A stretch of 64,000 bases of DNA. Origin: Mariniphaga sp041687255 (GTDB taxonomy: Bacteria; Bacteroidota; Bacteroidia; Bacteroidales; Prolixibacteraceae). Position 1 is the first letter of the stretch, and each line of letters begins with the position of its first letter. This document shows positions 43,235 to 50,914 of this stretch, piece by piece. A program made the position numbers and the translations under genes. The stretch is taken from positions 186,001-250,000 of the forward strand of contig JAWLCL010000003.1 of the NCBI GenBank assembly GCA_041687255.1, written 5' to 3'. The notes beneath the pieces were generated by a model. That model made no database searches, was not told the origin of the DNA, and worked only from the letters and a program-made list of their open reading frames with translations.

Positions 43235-43582
43235 CTATAAGCCGGCTGATTTCTCTTCCTTACACGAATCTATAAGTTTTGCTGCAGCTTCTTCCGATGC
43301 TTTATACATAGGCGTATCGAAACCTGCTTCCGAAATTGCTTTCTCTATTTTTTGCAAACTTGTTACATCCTGTTCGAAAACTATTTCCAGCTCTCCTTTT
43401 TCTTCATCCCAGTTAATTTCTATCACGCCTTCAATTGTTCCTGCCAATTTTTCCACTTTTTCAGTGCAGGTGTGGTCTATCTTTAGTTTAATCCTTTCTG
43501 CTTTGACATCAGCCAACACTTTTGCGGTTAAAAACAACAATGTCGCCAGTAATGCGATTAAGCCTAAGGTTCTCCAATTCAT
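43235..43582 (-). CDS. Small HMA-domain-like protein with one membrane or signal segment
   Basis: The protein has 115 residues. The first 25 (LGLIALLATLLFLTAKVLAD) form a signal peptide or membrane anchor. The rest has the beta-alpha-beta-beta-alpha-beta pattern of heavy-metal-associated domains: ERIKLKIDHTCTEKVEKL, then VIEINWDEEKGELEIVF, then SLQKIEKAISEAGFDT. In a metal chaperone the first loop would read MxCxxC. Here it reads HTCTEK, with one cysteine and lysine in place of the second. Another cysteine is near the C-terminus (DSCKEE). A copper or heme-related role is possible but the changed site argues against a standard metallochaperone. The gene stands alone upstream of a 745-base empty stretch. 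Confidence 0.65.
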   Translation of the reverse strand: MNWRTLGLIALLATLLFLTAKVLADVKAERIKLKIDHTCTEKVEKLAGTIEGVIEINWDEEKGELEIVFEQDVTSLQKIEKAISEAGFDTPMYKASEEAAAKLIDSCKEEKSAGL

Positions 43583-44327
43583 ATTAAAAATTTTTATTTA
43601 AGTTTATTCGCATCAATCCGGTTATCTTTCACACTCTGCTATTCGGAAAATTATGCCAAATTATCCGGACTAACCAAAATCTCAGCATTTATAATAGAAA
43701 ACCAGAAAGTTAGCAAGTATATCAACGTCCTATACATCAGCCTTCATAAAGCGGGGAAAACCACAACTTCTGGTGTGGTTTTCTACAAAATATTATTAAA
43801 GCTCTCTCTACTTCTGTGAAGCAGCATCAATTAACATCTCAATCGTAATTAAGTTGCGGAACCCTGAAATTAATTCTAAGAACGTTTCTATAAACAATAC
43901 CGTTCGCTAAACGGTAGCTTTTGGGCATTGATTTGATTATTAGAGAGCATGATGATGCAACTGATGTTAATTTAACAAAAAAGTTTTTTTATGATAAAGA
44001 AAAACAGACACGATTTTAGCGGGCATCTTTCCGATGGAATTGCTTGTCTTAAAAAAGATATCAGATTGAGTGAAAATTACATAATTTCATGAGCCATCCC
44101 GACAGGTTTTCATAATACCTTGTCCATACCTTGTCCATAGTAAACTCAATGTAAATTCAATTATACATGGCTTTGTTATGGTGTTAATATTGTTTGATTA
44201 TTGCGAAAAACTATACAATATTTTGCTGCAATAATTATCAGGAAATTGATTTTGACAGTTATTCCGGCCGGTTAAACAGCAATGAATGAGTTCGGAAAGG
44301 TTTTTTTGCAGCCTGTTGATGTTTGCA
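43583..44327. other. 745-base gene-free stretch with local repeats
   Basis: No frame here looks coding. It holds a 10-bp perfect hairpin (43756-43765 with 43774-43783, loop of 8), a second hairpin TACCGTT/AACGGTA near 43900, and an 11-bp tandem direct repeat (44116-44137). None is followed by a T-run. The stretch is the longest empty one in the window and may hold a small RNA or a long promoter region. This is unproven. Confidence 0.5.
44116..44137. repeat. Two tandem copies of an 11-bp unit TACCTTGTCCA
   Basis: The unit occurs at 44116-44126 and 44127-44137 without a gap or mismatch. An 11-bp period is the spacing used by OmpR/PhoB-type response regulators, but no promoter is attached that I can identify. 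A simple slippage duplication is equally possible. Confidence 0.6.
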
Positions 44328-45479
44328 CTAAATTTTGTGCGATTTTCTTATACGGTATTTTTTATACCACACAATAAATCCGGATACAGGCAAACCTGCT
44401 GCAACAATTCCGGCAATAAAAACAATAATCTTACCCCATATTCCCAGTACAGCCCCTGTGTGAATATCATAGTTCATACTTACCAGTTTCTCTCCGCGGT
44501 TTAAGTTTTCGTATGACTTTTCATGCAGAAGGTTTGCTGTTACAGCATCCCAGGTTTCGAGGCTAGCATCGTAATAAACTTCTTTACGATTCTTAACGTA
44601 GGTAGCAACGGTGTTTTCCTGTTGATTAATACTGTAAACAGCAATATTATGTGCCTCTGGGTGTAATTTTCTGCTTTCTCTGTAAATTGATTCATAAACC
44701 GCCGGCATAACAGAACCGGAAGCTGCCTTTACCTGTGGGGAGTCCGACGGAGAAGTATATCCCATATTGGCGGCAAAATAAACCACCGCCATAAACCACT
44801 TGAATGCCCAGACCATGCCTGTGAACGATAGGATCAATAGGATAGGAAGGCTGAAAATACCGGTTACAATATGCCAGTCACGATAAATAACCAGAGAGAC
44901 ACTGCGCCACCTGATGGTGAACATCCGTTTCCTGAACTTGTTATTGCGGGGCCACCACCACAAAATGCCTGCGATTATGGATATTAAGAACACCACAACT
45001 GTCCAGCCTACTATTGGCTGGCCAATTTCGGTGCGGAGCCAAAAACTCCAGTGGAACATCTTTACCAGCTGGAAAAACTCATACTTATGATTGATTTTTT
45101 CTAAAATTTCGCCGGTATATTGATTCACGTATACCACATAATCGAATTCACACCATGAGAAATAGGTAATCTTTTCAGGATTGTACCTGTAGGCTTTGAA
45201 ACGCCAGGCTAAATCTTCATCCACATATGCATTTACATAGGTGATGGGATGTTCTTCGCCCAATTCGGCCTGCACAATATGAAACAGACTGTCCAGCGGT
45301 AAAGCCTGTTTCTCTGAAGGATTTATATAAATGCTTTCAGCATGCAAGGCATTAAAAATCTCTTCATGAAAAGTATAAATTACTCCTGAAATGCTGATCA
45401 GGAAAACCAGCAGCCCGGATGTTAGTCCGAGCCACCGGTGAATTTTCATTACAGTTTTCTTAAATTGCAGACCCGACAC
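44328..45479 (-). CDS. PepSY-associated TM domain protein (siderophore-type reductase partner)
   Basis: A 383-residue inner-membrane protein. It opens KKTVMKIHRWLGLTSGLLVFLISISGVIYTFHEE, the typical first helix of PepSY_TM proteins, with histidines placed for heme binding. Further helices lie around IGQPIVGWTVVVFLISIIAGILWWWPR, SLPILLILSFTGMVWAFKW and the C-terminal IIVFIAGIVAAGLPVSGFIVWYKK. Such proteins are encoded with TonB receptors and are thought to reduce ferric iron after siderophore import. It is the last gene of an operon behind the receptor and DUF4374 genes, 7 bases after the DUF4374 stop. The substrate siderophore is unknown. Confidence 0.9.
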   Translation of the reverse strand: MSGLQFKKTVMKIHRWLGLTSGLLVFLISISGVIYTFHEEIFNALHAESIYINPSEKQALPLDSLFHIVQAELGEEHPITYVNAYVDEDLAWRFKAYRYNPEKITYFSWCEFDYVVYVNQYTGEILEKINHKYEFFQLVKMFHWSFWLRTEIGQPIVGWTVVVFLISIIAGILWWWPRNNKFRKRMFTIRWRSVSLVIYRDWHIVTGIFSLPILLILSFTGMVWAFKWFMAVVYFAANMGYTSPSDSPQVKAASGSVMPAVYESIYRESRKLHPEAHNIAVYSINQQENTVATYVKNRKEVYYDASLETWDAVTANLLHEKSYENLNRGEKLVSMNYDIHTGAVLGIWGKIIVFIAGIVAAGLPVSGFIVWYKKYRIRKSHKI

Positions 45480-45486
45480 CTCCGGT

Positions 45487-46716
45487 TTAGTTTAAGTTAA
45501 AAATACCTTTGGCTTCGAGGCCCTGAACCTCAGCTCCTTTAACTGATGTGGCAGTTTCAGGATCAATTTCATAAATATGTGCGTCAGTAGCTGTGGTGAT
45601 ATTCATGTATACCTTGCCATTCTCGACCAATGAGGGAGTTGCATACTGTCCGCCGTGCAGTGGTACCCCGCTTACATCGGTAACTGTTGCCGCTTCCAGG
45701 TCAATAATCACAAGTTTGCAGATTGGATTGGTCACTGAAAATGCACCCCATAGTGCAGAATCATCAGTTACAACGCGTGCAACGGCTTTCCCGTTCCCAA
45801 CAGAGGCAAAATAAACAATCTTTCCACCATTTGTTGCTTCTTCAATATTGAGGAAGTAATTGGGGTCGAATTCAGTTTCTCCGTTTTTGATGCGTAAAAT
45901 ACCTGATGGCTTGGTTTGTTGTGTAAAACCTGCTGCCAGCGATGAGGAAGAGAAGGTATACAGGTCGCCGTTGTCCGATTCAATTATTCCTGTTGCATTC
46001 CCATATATTCCAACCGGGCTGGTGCGTGTATCGCTCAGAACCTTCTGAAATTCGATTTCAGGATAGGAAAAAACGGCCACCTGTGCAGTATCTACATCGG
46101 GAGTTGTAAAATTTCCGGAAGGAGATATCGGGTAAAATGATACAAATAGCTTGTCGCCTTTGACAACCATGCCGGTAGGCCATTTAACCAGAGTGTCTCC
46201 CACAGGTTTATAGATTTCAGTTTCTACTTTCCTTTTTATCGATACATTATCGACATCAATTACATGAAGAACCCGGTTGTTTACACCTGCTCTTGGAACT
46301 TCCATTGCCAGCAGGGTATTGTCATCGGCCGGTGCAAGTACATCGAGCGTTTTTTCAAAAACAAATCTGCCATGCTCAACCAGATTTCCTTCGTTATCAA
46401 GCCGGTAGGCAATAGCATTGTTATCGGCGTAGTATCCAATACTGAACAGCGTATTATTCACATGAGTAAAGTACCGCCAGCCTGTTTGTTCCACTCCCTG
46501 GCCTTCGGAAGTTATTGTTCCCTCCGTTAATTCCGGAGTTTGCACCAGGTAATCTGCAGCCTCATCGTTTGAGCCCATCACCTGGAGGGCAACGGTATAT
46601 TTTTCTTCTGCAGATGGAACATCGGTTTCAATATCTTCTTTGGTACAGGATATAACTAAGAGTGACAGCATCAGAATAAGCATTGTTTGCTTTAGAAGCT
46701 TAAAAGAACTTTTCAT
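45487..46716 (-). CDS. DUF4374 lipoprotein
   Basis: A 409-residue lipoprotein (MLSLLVISCTKED, cysteine about 24). The mature part is beta-propeller-like with repeats such as NNTLFSIGYYADNNAIAYRL, DNTLLAMEVP, GKVYMNITTATDAHIYEIDPETATS. DUF4374 proteins are nearly always encoded between a TonB receptor and a PepSY protein in Bacteroidetes and are presumed to bind the ligand, possibly a siderophore, at the cell surface or in the periplasm. Here the order receptor, DUF4374, PepSY is kept, with 33 and 7 bases between genes. The binding site is not identifiable from the sequence. Confidence 0.9.
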   Translation of the reverse strand: MKSSFKLLKQTMLILMLSLLVISCTKEDIETDVPSAEEKYTVALQVMGSNDEAADYLVQTPELTEGTITSEGQGVEQTGWRYFTHVNNTLFSIGYYADNNAIAYRLDNEGNLVEHGRFVFEKTLDVLAPADDNTLLAMEVPRAGVNNRVLHVIDVDNVSIKRKVETEIYKPVGDTLVKWPTGMVVKGDKLFVSFYPISPSGNFTTPDVDTAQVAVFSYPEIEFQKVLSDTRTSPVGIYGNATGIIESDNGDLYTFSSSSLAAGFTQQTKPSGILRIKNGETEFDPNYFLNIEEATNGGKIVYFASVGNGKAVARVVTDDSALWGAFSVTNPICKLVIIDLEAATVTDVSGVPLHGGQYATPSLVENGKVYMNITTATDAHIYEIDPETATSVKGAEVQGLEAKGIFNLN

Positions 46717-46749
46717 AATTACTTGTTTTAAATTATTTATTAATGAATA

Positions 46750-49137
46750 TTATTTCTCCAGAAAAAGCCTGAATTTTAATGAAAACGACCGGCCCGGCTT
46801 TTGAAGCCTGAAATGGTCGAACAGTTTTTCGTCGAGCAGGTTACGGCATTCGAATGCAAAGTTGTATTTGCCCTGTGCAAGGGAATAGGTTATTTCAGCA
46901 TTGTGCGATATCTGGCGCGGAATGATGTATTTGCTTTCCCTGCTTCCCTGGCTTGGCCATTTCAGGAAATACTCCTCAACAAACCGGCTGTTTAACTGCC
47001 AGGAAAATTGATCGCCTTTGCCTAATATTTTCTGATATCTTGAGCCAACTGTAAAATTGCCGAACAGCCATGGGATGTTTGGAATGCGGTCCCTGTATAC
47101 ATTACTTCTGCGACCTTCTTCAAATTCGGTATTGTTAATAATATTTTGCCAGGTGCCGTTTACAATGATAAAGTAGGCCTGCTTCCACGTATAACGTATT
47201 TCAGCTTCTGCACCTGAACTTACCACATCGCGTTGATTTACATAGCGGCTGGTAGCTCCAAGCGGCTGGTTTCTGATAAAATCTTCCGCATTGCGGTAAA
47301 AAAGATTGCCTTCGGTTTCCAGCAGGTGGTTTTGTTGATTAAGCCTCCACAGTAAACCCAGATTGATGTTACTGCTTCTCTCCGGTTGCAGGTTGGGATT
47401 GCTCAGCAGGTTCAATCCATCCCCAAACATCTCATAACCTTCAGGAAGGCGGTAGGCTGTCTCATAAGAAGCTTTCAGCTGCCCGTTTCCTGTAAAAAAC
47501 CATGTAATTGCTGAACCATAGCCGAAATGTTGATATCCTGAATTATAGATGGTTCGCTGGCCTCCATAATCAACATCTGTTACATGCGACTGAAAATCGT
47601 AGTATTTTATAAATAGAGTGGTGTTAAGTTTTTCGTTGAATGATTTATTGGAAAAAGACAGCCCATATATCGATTTGTTCAGGGAATTGGGCTGACTGAA
47701 TGCAGTCGGATACCTCGACAGCGGATCGCTGCCAACACGTTCAACAGCTGATAATGTGTAATTTAAAACAAGACGGTTCAGCGGATTAATGTTATAAGCT
47801 AAACCTGTATTTCCAATAAGAGTTTGGTCATTAAATATAAACAGTGATTTTTGCCAGCTGGCTTCGCCAATATTTTTATCGTTGTTAACGGTGTATTCTC
47901 CCCTCCAGTTATAGGTTCGGGAGCTGGTATCAGCTACCAGAAACTCTCCTTCCACATACGATAGATACCCTTTTGCCTCAAGACCTTTAATAATGAAATC
48001 ATCTTTTTTATATTTAACGAAAGGCGTCAATACCTGGTCTTTCCTGTACACATGGCCATAAGGCCGGTCCATGCTTACACCATGCTGCAACTCGTTATAA
48101 TTGTCGGAAAGTGTTATGCCAACAAGAAATACATCGGCCCAATTTCTTTTCAGAAATCCCGTCTCCAACTGAATCATTCGTGATTCATAGGCATCGTGAA
48201 ACCTGCGGACATTTTCGGGCTCACCATAGGTGCCGGTTTCCGGATTTACAACCCTTACCTCTACTTTATAGTTGTTATCCGAATAGTTGTAAAAAGCCCG
48301 GGCATTGAGTGTTAACCCGCTTTTTTCACTGTATAACCGTCCGTTTAGTGACAGTCGGTGGGTATTGAACGATCCGATGGAATAGGAAGCATCAAAGAAA
48401 TTCTTCAACGTCTGCCTGGTAATTATGTTTACAGCTCCGCCCAGTGCATCGGAGCCCAAATGGACGGGTACTACTCCTTTATAGACTTCTGCCCTTTCAA
48501 TTAAATTTACAGGAATATTATTCATTGTTAAGGAGGTGCCGGTACTTACAAGCGGAATGTCATCGATAAAGAATTTCACCTGCTTACCCGAAAGTCCGTT
48601 TATTGCAAAATTAAATCCCGATCCGAGTCCTCCTTCTTCCCGTACCAACAGGCCTGTGGTTTTATTTAGAACGAGATTGATGTCCTGGTTGCTGTTATGA
48701 AGCTGCTCAACATCTACCGAAGTAATAGCATAGGGAGTTTCCCGCACTTGCCTTGCTTTGCTTTTTCCTTCAACCTGTACCTCCTGCAGATCGATTGTCG
48801 ATTCATGCAGTATGACAGTTAACTTTACGACCTCTCCGGGATCAGCCTGCACTGTGATTTCACTTCCTTCATATCCAAGGCTTTGTGCCTGAAGAATGTA
48901 AGTTCCCGGCTCTATGTTTTCTATTCTGAAGCGGCCTTGCACATCGGTGGCAGCTCCTTTAAGTGAATTTTTTAATGATACGGATGCAAATGGAAGTGGC
49001 TGTTGTTGCCCGTCAAGAACAATGCCTTCAATGCCTGTATTCATTTGCTGGCTGTAAATGCTGCCAGGCTTTATGAATACCGAAAAAAGAAAAAATAAAA
49101 TAAATTTGGTTATACGTTTCGTTTCCTTTATTCTCAT
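46750..49137 (-). CDS. TonB-dependent outer-membrane receptor with carboxypeptidase regulatory domain
   Basis: This 795-residue receptor has a signal peptide ending near IYSQ, then a carboxypeptidase-regulatory-like domain (IEGIVLDGQQQPLPFASVSLKN, about 35-115), a TonB plug (about 120-235, with LNKTTGLLVREEGGLGSGFN and DALGGAVNIITRQ) and a 22-stranded barrel ending in FSLKFRLFLEK. The length and the DUF4374 and PepSY partners match siderophore or heme receptors rather than SusC, which would be about 1000 residues with a SusD beside it. It is the first gene of the three-gene operon. A promoter with a palindrome lies upstream at 49175-49223. Confidence 0.93.
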   Translation of the reverse strand: MRIKETKRITKFILFFLFSVFIKPGSIYSQQMNTGIEGIVLDGQQQPLPFASVSLKNSLKGAATDVQGRFRIENIEPGTYILQAQSLGYEGSEITVQADPGEVVKLTVILHESTIDLQEVQVEGKSKARQVRETPYAITSVDVEQLHNSNQDINLVLNKTTGLLVREEGGLGSGFNFAINGLSGKQVKFFIDDIPLVSTGTSLTMNNIPVNLIERAEVYKGVVPVHLGSDALGGAVNIITRQTLKNFFDASYSIGSFNTHRLSLNGRLYSEKSGLTLNARAFYNYSDNNYKVEVRVVNPETGTYGEPENVRRFHDAYESRMIQLETGFLKRNWADVFLVGITLSDNYNELQHGVSMDRPYGHVYRKDQVLTPFVKYKKDDFIIKGLEAKGYLSYVEGEFLVADTSSRTYNWRGEYTVNNDKNIGEASWQKSLFIFNDQTLIGNTGLAYNINPLNRLVLNYTLSAVERVGSDPLSRYPTAFSQPNSLNKSIYGLSFSNKSFNEKLNTTLFIKYYDFQSHVTDVDYGGQRTIYNSGYQHFGYGSAITWFFTGNGQLKASYETAYRLPEGYEMFGDGLNLLSNPNLQPERSSNINLGLLWRLNQQNHLLETEGNLFYRNAEDFIRNQPLGATSRYVNQRDVVSSGAEAEIRYTWKQAYFIIVNGTWQNIINNTEFEEGRRSNVYRDRIPNIPWLFGNFTVGSRYQKILGKGDQFSWQLNSRFVEEYFLKWPSQGSRESKYIIPRQISHNAEITYSLAQGKYNFAFECRNLLDEKLFDHFRLQKPGRSFSLKFRLFLEK

Positions 49138-49174
49138 CCGCCTGCTAAAATGTTTACTTTAAAATCATCAGCCG

Positions 49175-49205
49175 CAAAACTATTACCGGAGTATTATATC
49201 CACAA
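49175..49205 (-). promoter_or_regulatory. Promoter of the TonB receptor operon
   Basis: TTG (complement of 49203-49205) is followed after 20 bases by TAGTTTTG (complement of 49175-49182), an exact TAnnTTTG. The -7 element ends 37 bases before the receptor start at 49137. Confidence 0.75.
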
Positions 49206-49223
49206 TCCCTATTTGTAGGGATT
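49204..49223. promoter_or_regulatory. Perfect 8-4-8 palindrome at the -33 edge of the TonB receptor promoter
   Basis: AATCCCTA (49204-49211), TTTG, TAGGGATT (49216-49223) is a perfect dyad. It touches the -33 TTG on the upstream side, a typical position for an activator site or a repressor covering the -33 element. An additional half-site-like AAGGGAATT follows at about 49230. The sequence is not a classical Fur box. Confidence 0.7.
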
Positions 49224-49322
49224 CTAAATAAAGGGAATTGTAATTGTAAATTATTGAATTTAAGAGATATGGGTTGTGAAGGCTGTTCTTGTTTGGCTAA
49301 AATGTATAGTGGTTAGGCTTCC

Positions 49323-49802
49323 TTACAGTCCGTCGAAACTGATTTCATTCTTCCAATCAAACCGGTGGGCATCTTCTGCCCACTTTGGCCAGTGATCATA
49401 CCATTGGGGAGTCTTGCTGTTTCTTATCCTTTCCACCGGAAAATAAGGTTTTATATCGAGCACAGGCGTACCATTTTCAGCATCAATAAAAGGCATTGTA
49501 ATGATTCCTTTCTTCAGGTCAATACCTTCTGCTTTTATAGTACTGAGCATTAAAGGATTTGGACGTTCAGGTGTTCGTGAGGCAAAAACGCCGACTTCAT
49601 CGGGTGCATTTTTAAAAAGGTTTTTGGCCAAATTTCTGCTTCTGGCTTCCGGATCATCAGAAAGGTGTGCCCACCAGATGATCTGCAGGTGGCTGAACCC
49701 TTCAATATGCTTTAACCCCGTGACATATTCTTCATGCAGGTGCAGTGAATATTGCCCGTCCTGTACTTTTATGAAGCCTATGGGCTTAATTCTAAATTCC
49801 AT
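49323..49802 (-). CDS. trmO: tRNA (t6A37) methyltransferase TrmO
   Basis: The protein has 159 residues from the ATG at 49802. An in-frame ATG at 49850 adds 16 residues and is not supported. It has the TsaA/YaeB/TrmO beta-barrel fold: FRIKPIGFIK, HIEGFSHLQIIWWAH, VGVFASRTPERPNPLMLST (the SAM-binding loop with the RxPxRPN motif) and LDIKPYFP. TrmO uses SAM to methylate t6A at position 37 of threonine tRNAs. It lacks the C-terminal extension of the E. coli enzyme, as in many bacteria. It stands between the iron operon and the toxin-antitoxin genes. Confidence 0.9.
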   Translation of the reverse strand: MEFRIKPIGFIKVQDGQYSLHLHEEYVTGLKHIEGFSHLQIIWWAHLSDDPEARSRNLAKNLFKNAPDEVGVFASRTPERPNPLMLSTIKAEGIDLKKGIITMPFIDAENGTPVLDIKPYFPVERIRNSKTPQWYDHWPKWAEDAHRFDWKNEISFDGL

Positions 49803-49978
49803 CTTTTTCTTATAAAAATAATGAATCTGGTAAAAGAATGCAATTGGCAATGCTTTCCTTTTTCCTGGAAAATGCCTTCATAAAGAAGTTATTTTTATTT
49901 TCTATTTAGATGGACTTTATTGAATCAAAAACTGGTGTTTTATTCTGTTTCTTATGGAAATGATAAAATATATTATCG

Positions 49979-50015
49979 TTTGATATTTACTATATATGTA
50001 CTTATATTTGTACTT
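49979..50015 (+). promoter_or_regulatory. yefM-yoeB promoter with TGTACTT direct repeats
   Basis: TTTG (49979-49982), 20 bases, then TATATTTG (50003-50010) is a near-perfect phylum promoter. TGTACTT at 49997-50003 and again at 50009-50015, 12 bp apart, flank the -7 element. YefM antitoxins bind sites with a TGTACA core, so these are good candidates for autoregulation. Confidence 0.75.
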
Positions 50016-50040
50016 GTAAAAAAAATAACAGAATAAAATC

Positions 50041-50295
50041 ATGATTGCAGCTAATTTTTCTGAGTTCAGAACACGACTAAAAAAATACCTTGATGAAGTG
50101 GAGGATAATAATGAAACTCTGATTATAAAGCGGAAAACCGGCAAGGGTACTGTTTTGATCTCGCTTGATGAGTATAACTCGCTTATTGAAACCATGCATC
50201 TTTTAAGCTCCAAAAGAAATGCTGAAAGATTATATGAGTCAATTAATCAGATGAAAAAAGGACAAAGTATTAAAGAGAACCTGATAGAAGACTGA
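50041..50295 (+). CDS. yefM: Antitoxin YefM (Phd/YefM family)
   Basis: An 84-residue antitoxin. The N-terminal Phd/YefM DNA-binding domain opens MIAANFSEFRTRLKKYLDEV and has the strand and turn TLIIKRKTGKGTVLISLDEYNSLIET. The C-terminal tail (INQMKKGQSIKENLIED) is the unstructured toxin-binding part. It neutralises YoeB and represses the operon. The stop overlaps the toxin start by one base (TGATG), a classical coupled pair. Confidence 0.93.
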   Translation: MIAANFSEFRTRLKKYLDEVEDNNETLIIKRKTGKGTVLISLDEYNSLIETMHLLSSKRNAERLYESINQMKKGQSIKENLIED

Positions 50296-50552
50296 TGCGT
50301 ATAACTTTTACAAAAAATGCATGGGAAGACTATCTTTCATGGCAAAAAGAAGACAAAAAAATACTTCGTAAAATAAATGATCTGATCAAAGAGATCCAGA
50401 GAACCCCTTTCGAAGGAATGGGAAAACCTGAGCCATTAAAGTTTGATTTGACTGGTTATTGGTCACGGAGGATTACCAGGGAGCACCGGCTGGTATATAA
50501 GTTTCAGGATAATGAAATTCAGATTTTCGCCTGCAGGTTTCATTACGACTAG
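50295..50552 (+). CDS. yoeB: Toxin YoeB (ribosome-dependent mRNA interferase)
   Basis: An 85-residue toxin of the RelE/YoeB fold. The catalytic residues of E. coli YoeB fall at the same positions: E46 in GKPEPLK, R65 in REHRLVYK, and H83 and Y84 in CRFHYD at the end. RITREHRLVYKF is the family signature. YoeB cuts mRNA in the ribosomal A site and is held in check by YefM. The set looks intact and functional. Such loci are often mobile; no transposon ends or integrase are visible around it. Confidence 0.95.
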   Translation: MRITFTKNAWEDYLSWQKEDKKILRKINDLIKEIQRTPFEGMGKPEPLKFDLTGYWSRRITREHRLVYKFQDNEIQIFACRFHYD

Positions 50553-50627
50553 TTTCAGATTCAGTTTATGCCCTTTCATTTTCCATTTCATTCAGCAGAA
50601 TTCAGGCGAAGCAGAATGATGAAAGGC

Positions 50628-50659
50628 AAAAAAAAAGGAGCACCTGTTGGTACTCCTTT
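50628..50659 (-). terminator. Terminator after tRNA-Gln
   Basis: An 11-bp stem with one mismatch (50634-50644 with 50649-50659) and loop TGTT is followed on the minus strand by a run of nine T residues (complement of 50628-50636). It starts 7 bases after the tRNA 3' end. Confidence 0.9.
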
Positions 50660-50665
50660 CTTAGT

Positions 50666-50741
50666 TGGTTGTCCCGCCAGGGCTCGAACCTGGACTCTTC
50701 TGAACCAAAATCAGACGTGTTGCCAGTTACACCACGGGACA
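50666..50741 (-). tRNA. tRNA-Gln (anticodon TTG)
   Basis: A 76-base cloverleaf with encoded CCA. The acceptor stem TGTCCCG/CGGGACA pairs perfectly, the T arm contains GGTTCGAGCCC, and the anticodon loop TTTTGGT lies between TCTGA and TCAGA, giving anticodon TTG (reads CAA and CAG). The A discriminator precedes CCA. A -7 element (complement of 50773-50780) and a terminator flank it, so it is a single-gene unit. Confidence 0.97.
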
Positions 50742-50772
50742 ATCATTCGGTGTCTTTTCGTTAAAGACGGTG

Positions 50773-50780
50773 CAAAAATA
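50773..50780 (-). promoter_or_regulatory. -7 promoter element for tRNA-Gln
   Basis: The complement reads TATTTTTG, matching TAnnTTTG, 31 bases upstream of the mature tRNA 5' end. Confidence 0.5.
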
Positions 50781-50885
50781 TAATTTTTTTTCTTTTCGGC
50801 CCGCTTACCTGTTTTTTTTTAAAGATTATCTGTTTTTATTCATTTAGCTTAACAGATGAATGGGCAGGCTTGTTTTTTAAAATCT

Positions 50886-50893
50886 TATATTTG
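50886..50893 (+). promoter_or_regulatory. -7 promoter element for the DUF2723 gene
   Basis: TATATTTG matches TAnnTTTG and lies 21 bases before the chosen ATG at 50915. It argues against an upstream ATG at 50870. Confidence 0.55.
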
Positions 50894-50914
50894 CGGCAAT
50901 TCAAAAATAAGCCA

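Noticed and set aside
43756..43783. A 10-bp perfect hairpin as a terminator
   Set aside because: Neither strand has a T-run after the stem, and no gene ends nearby.
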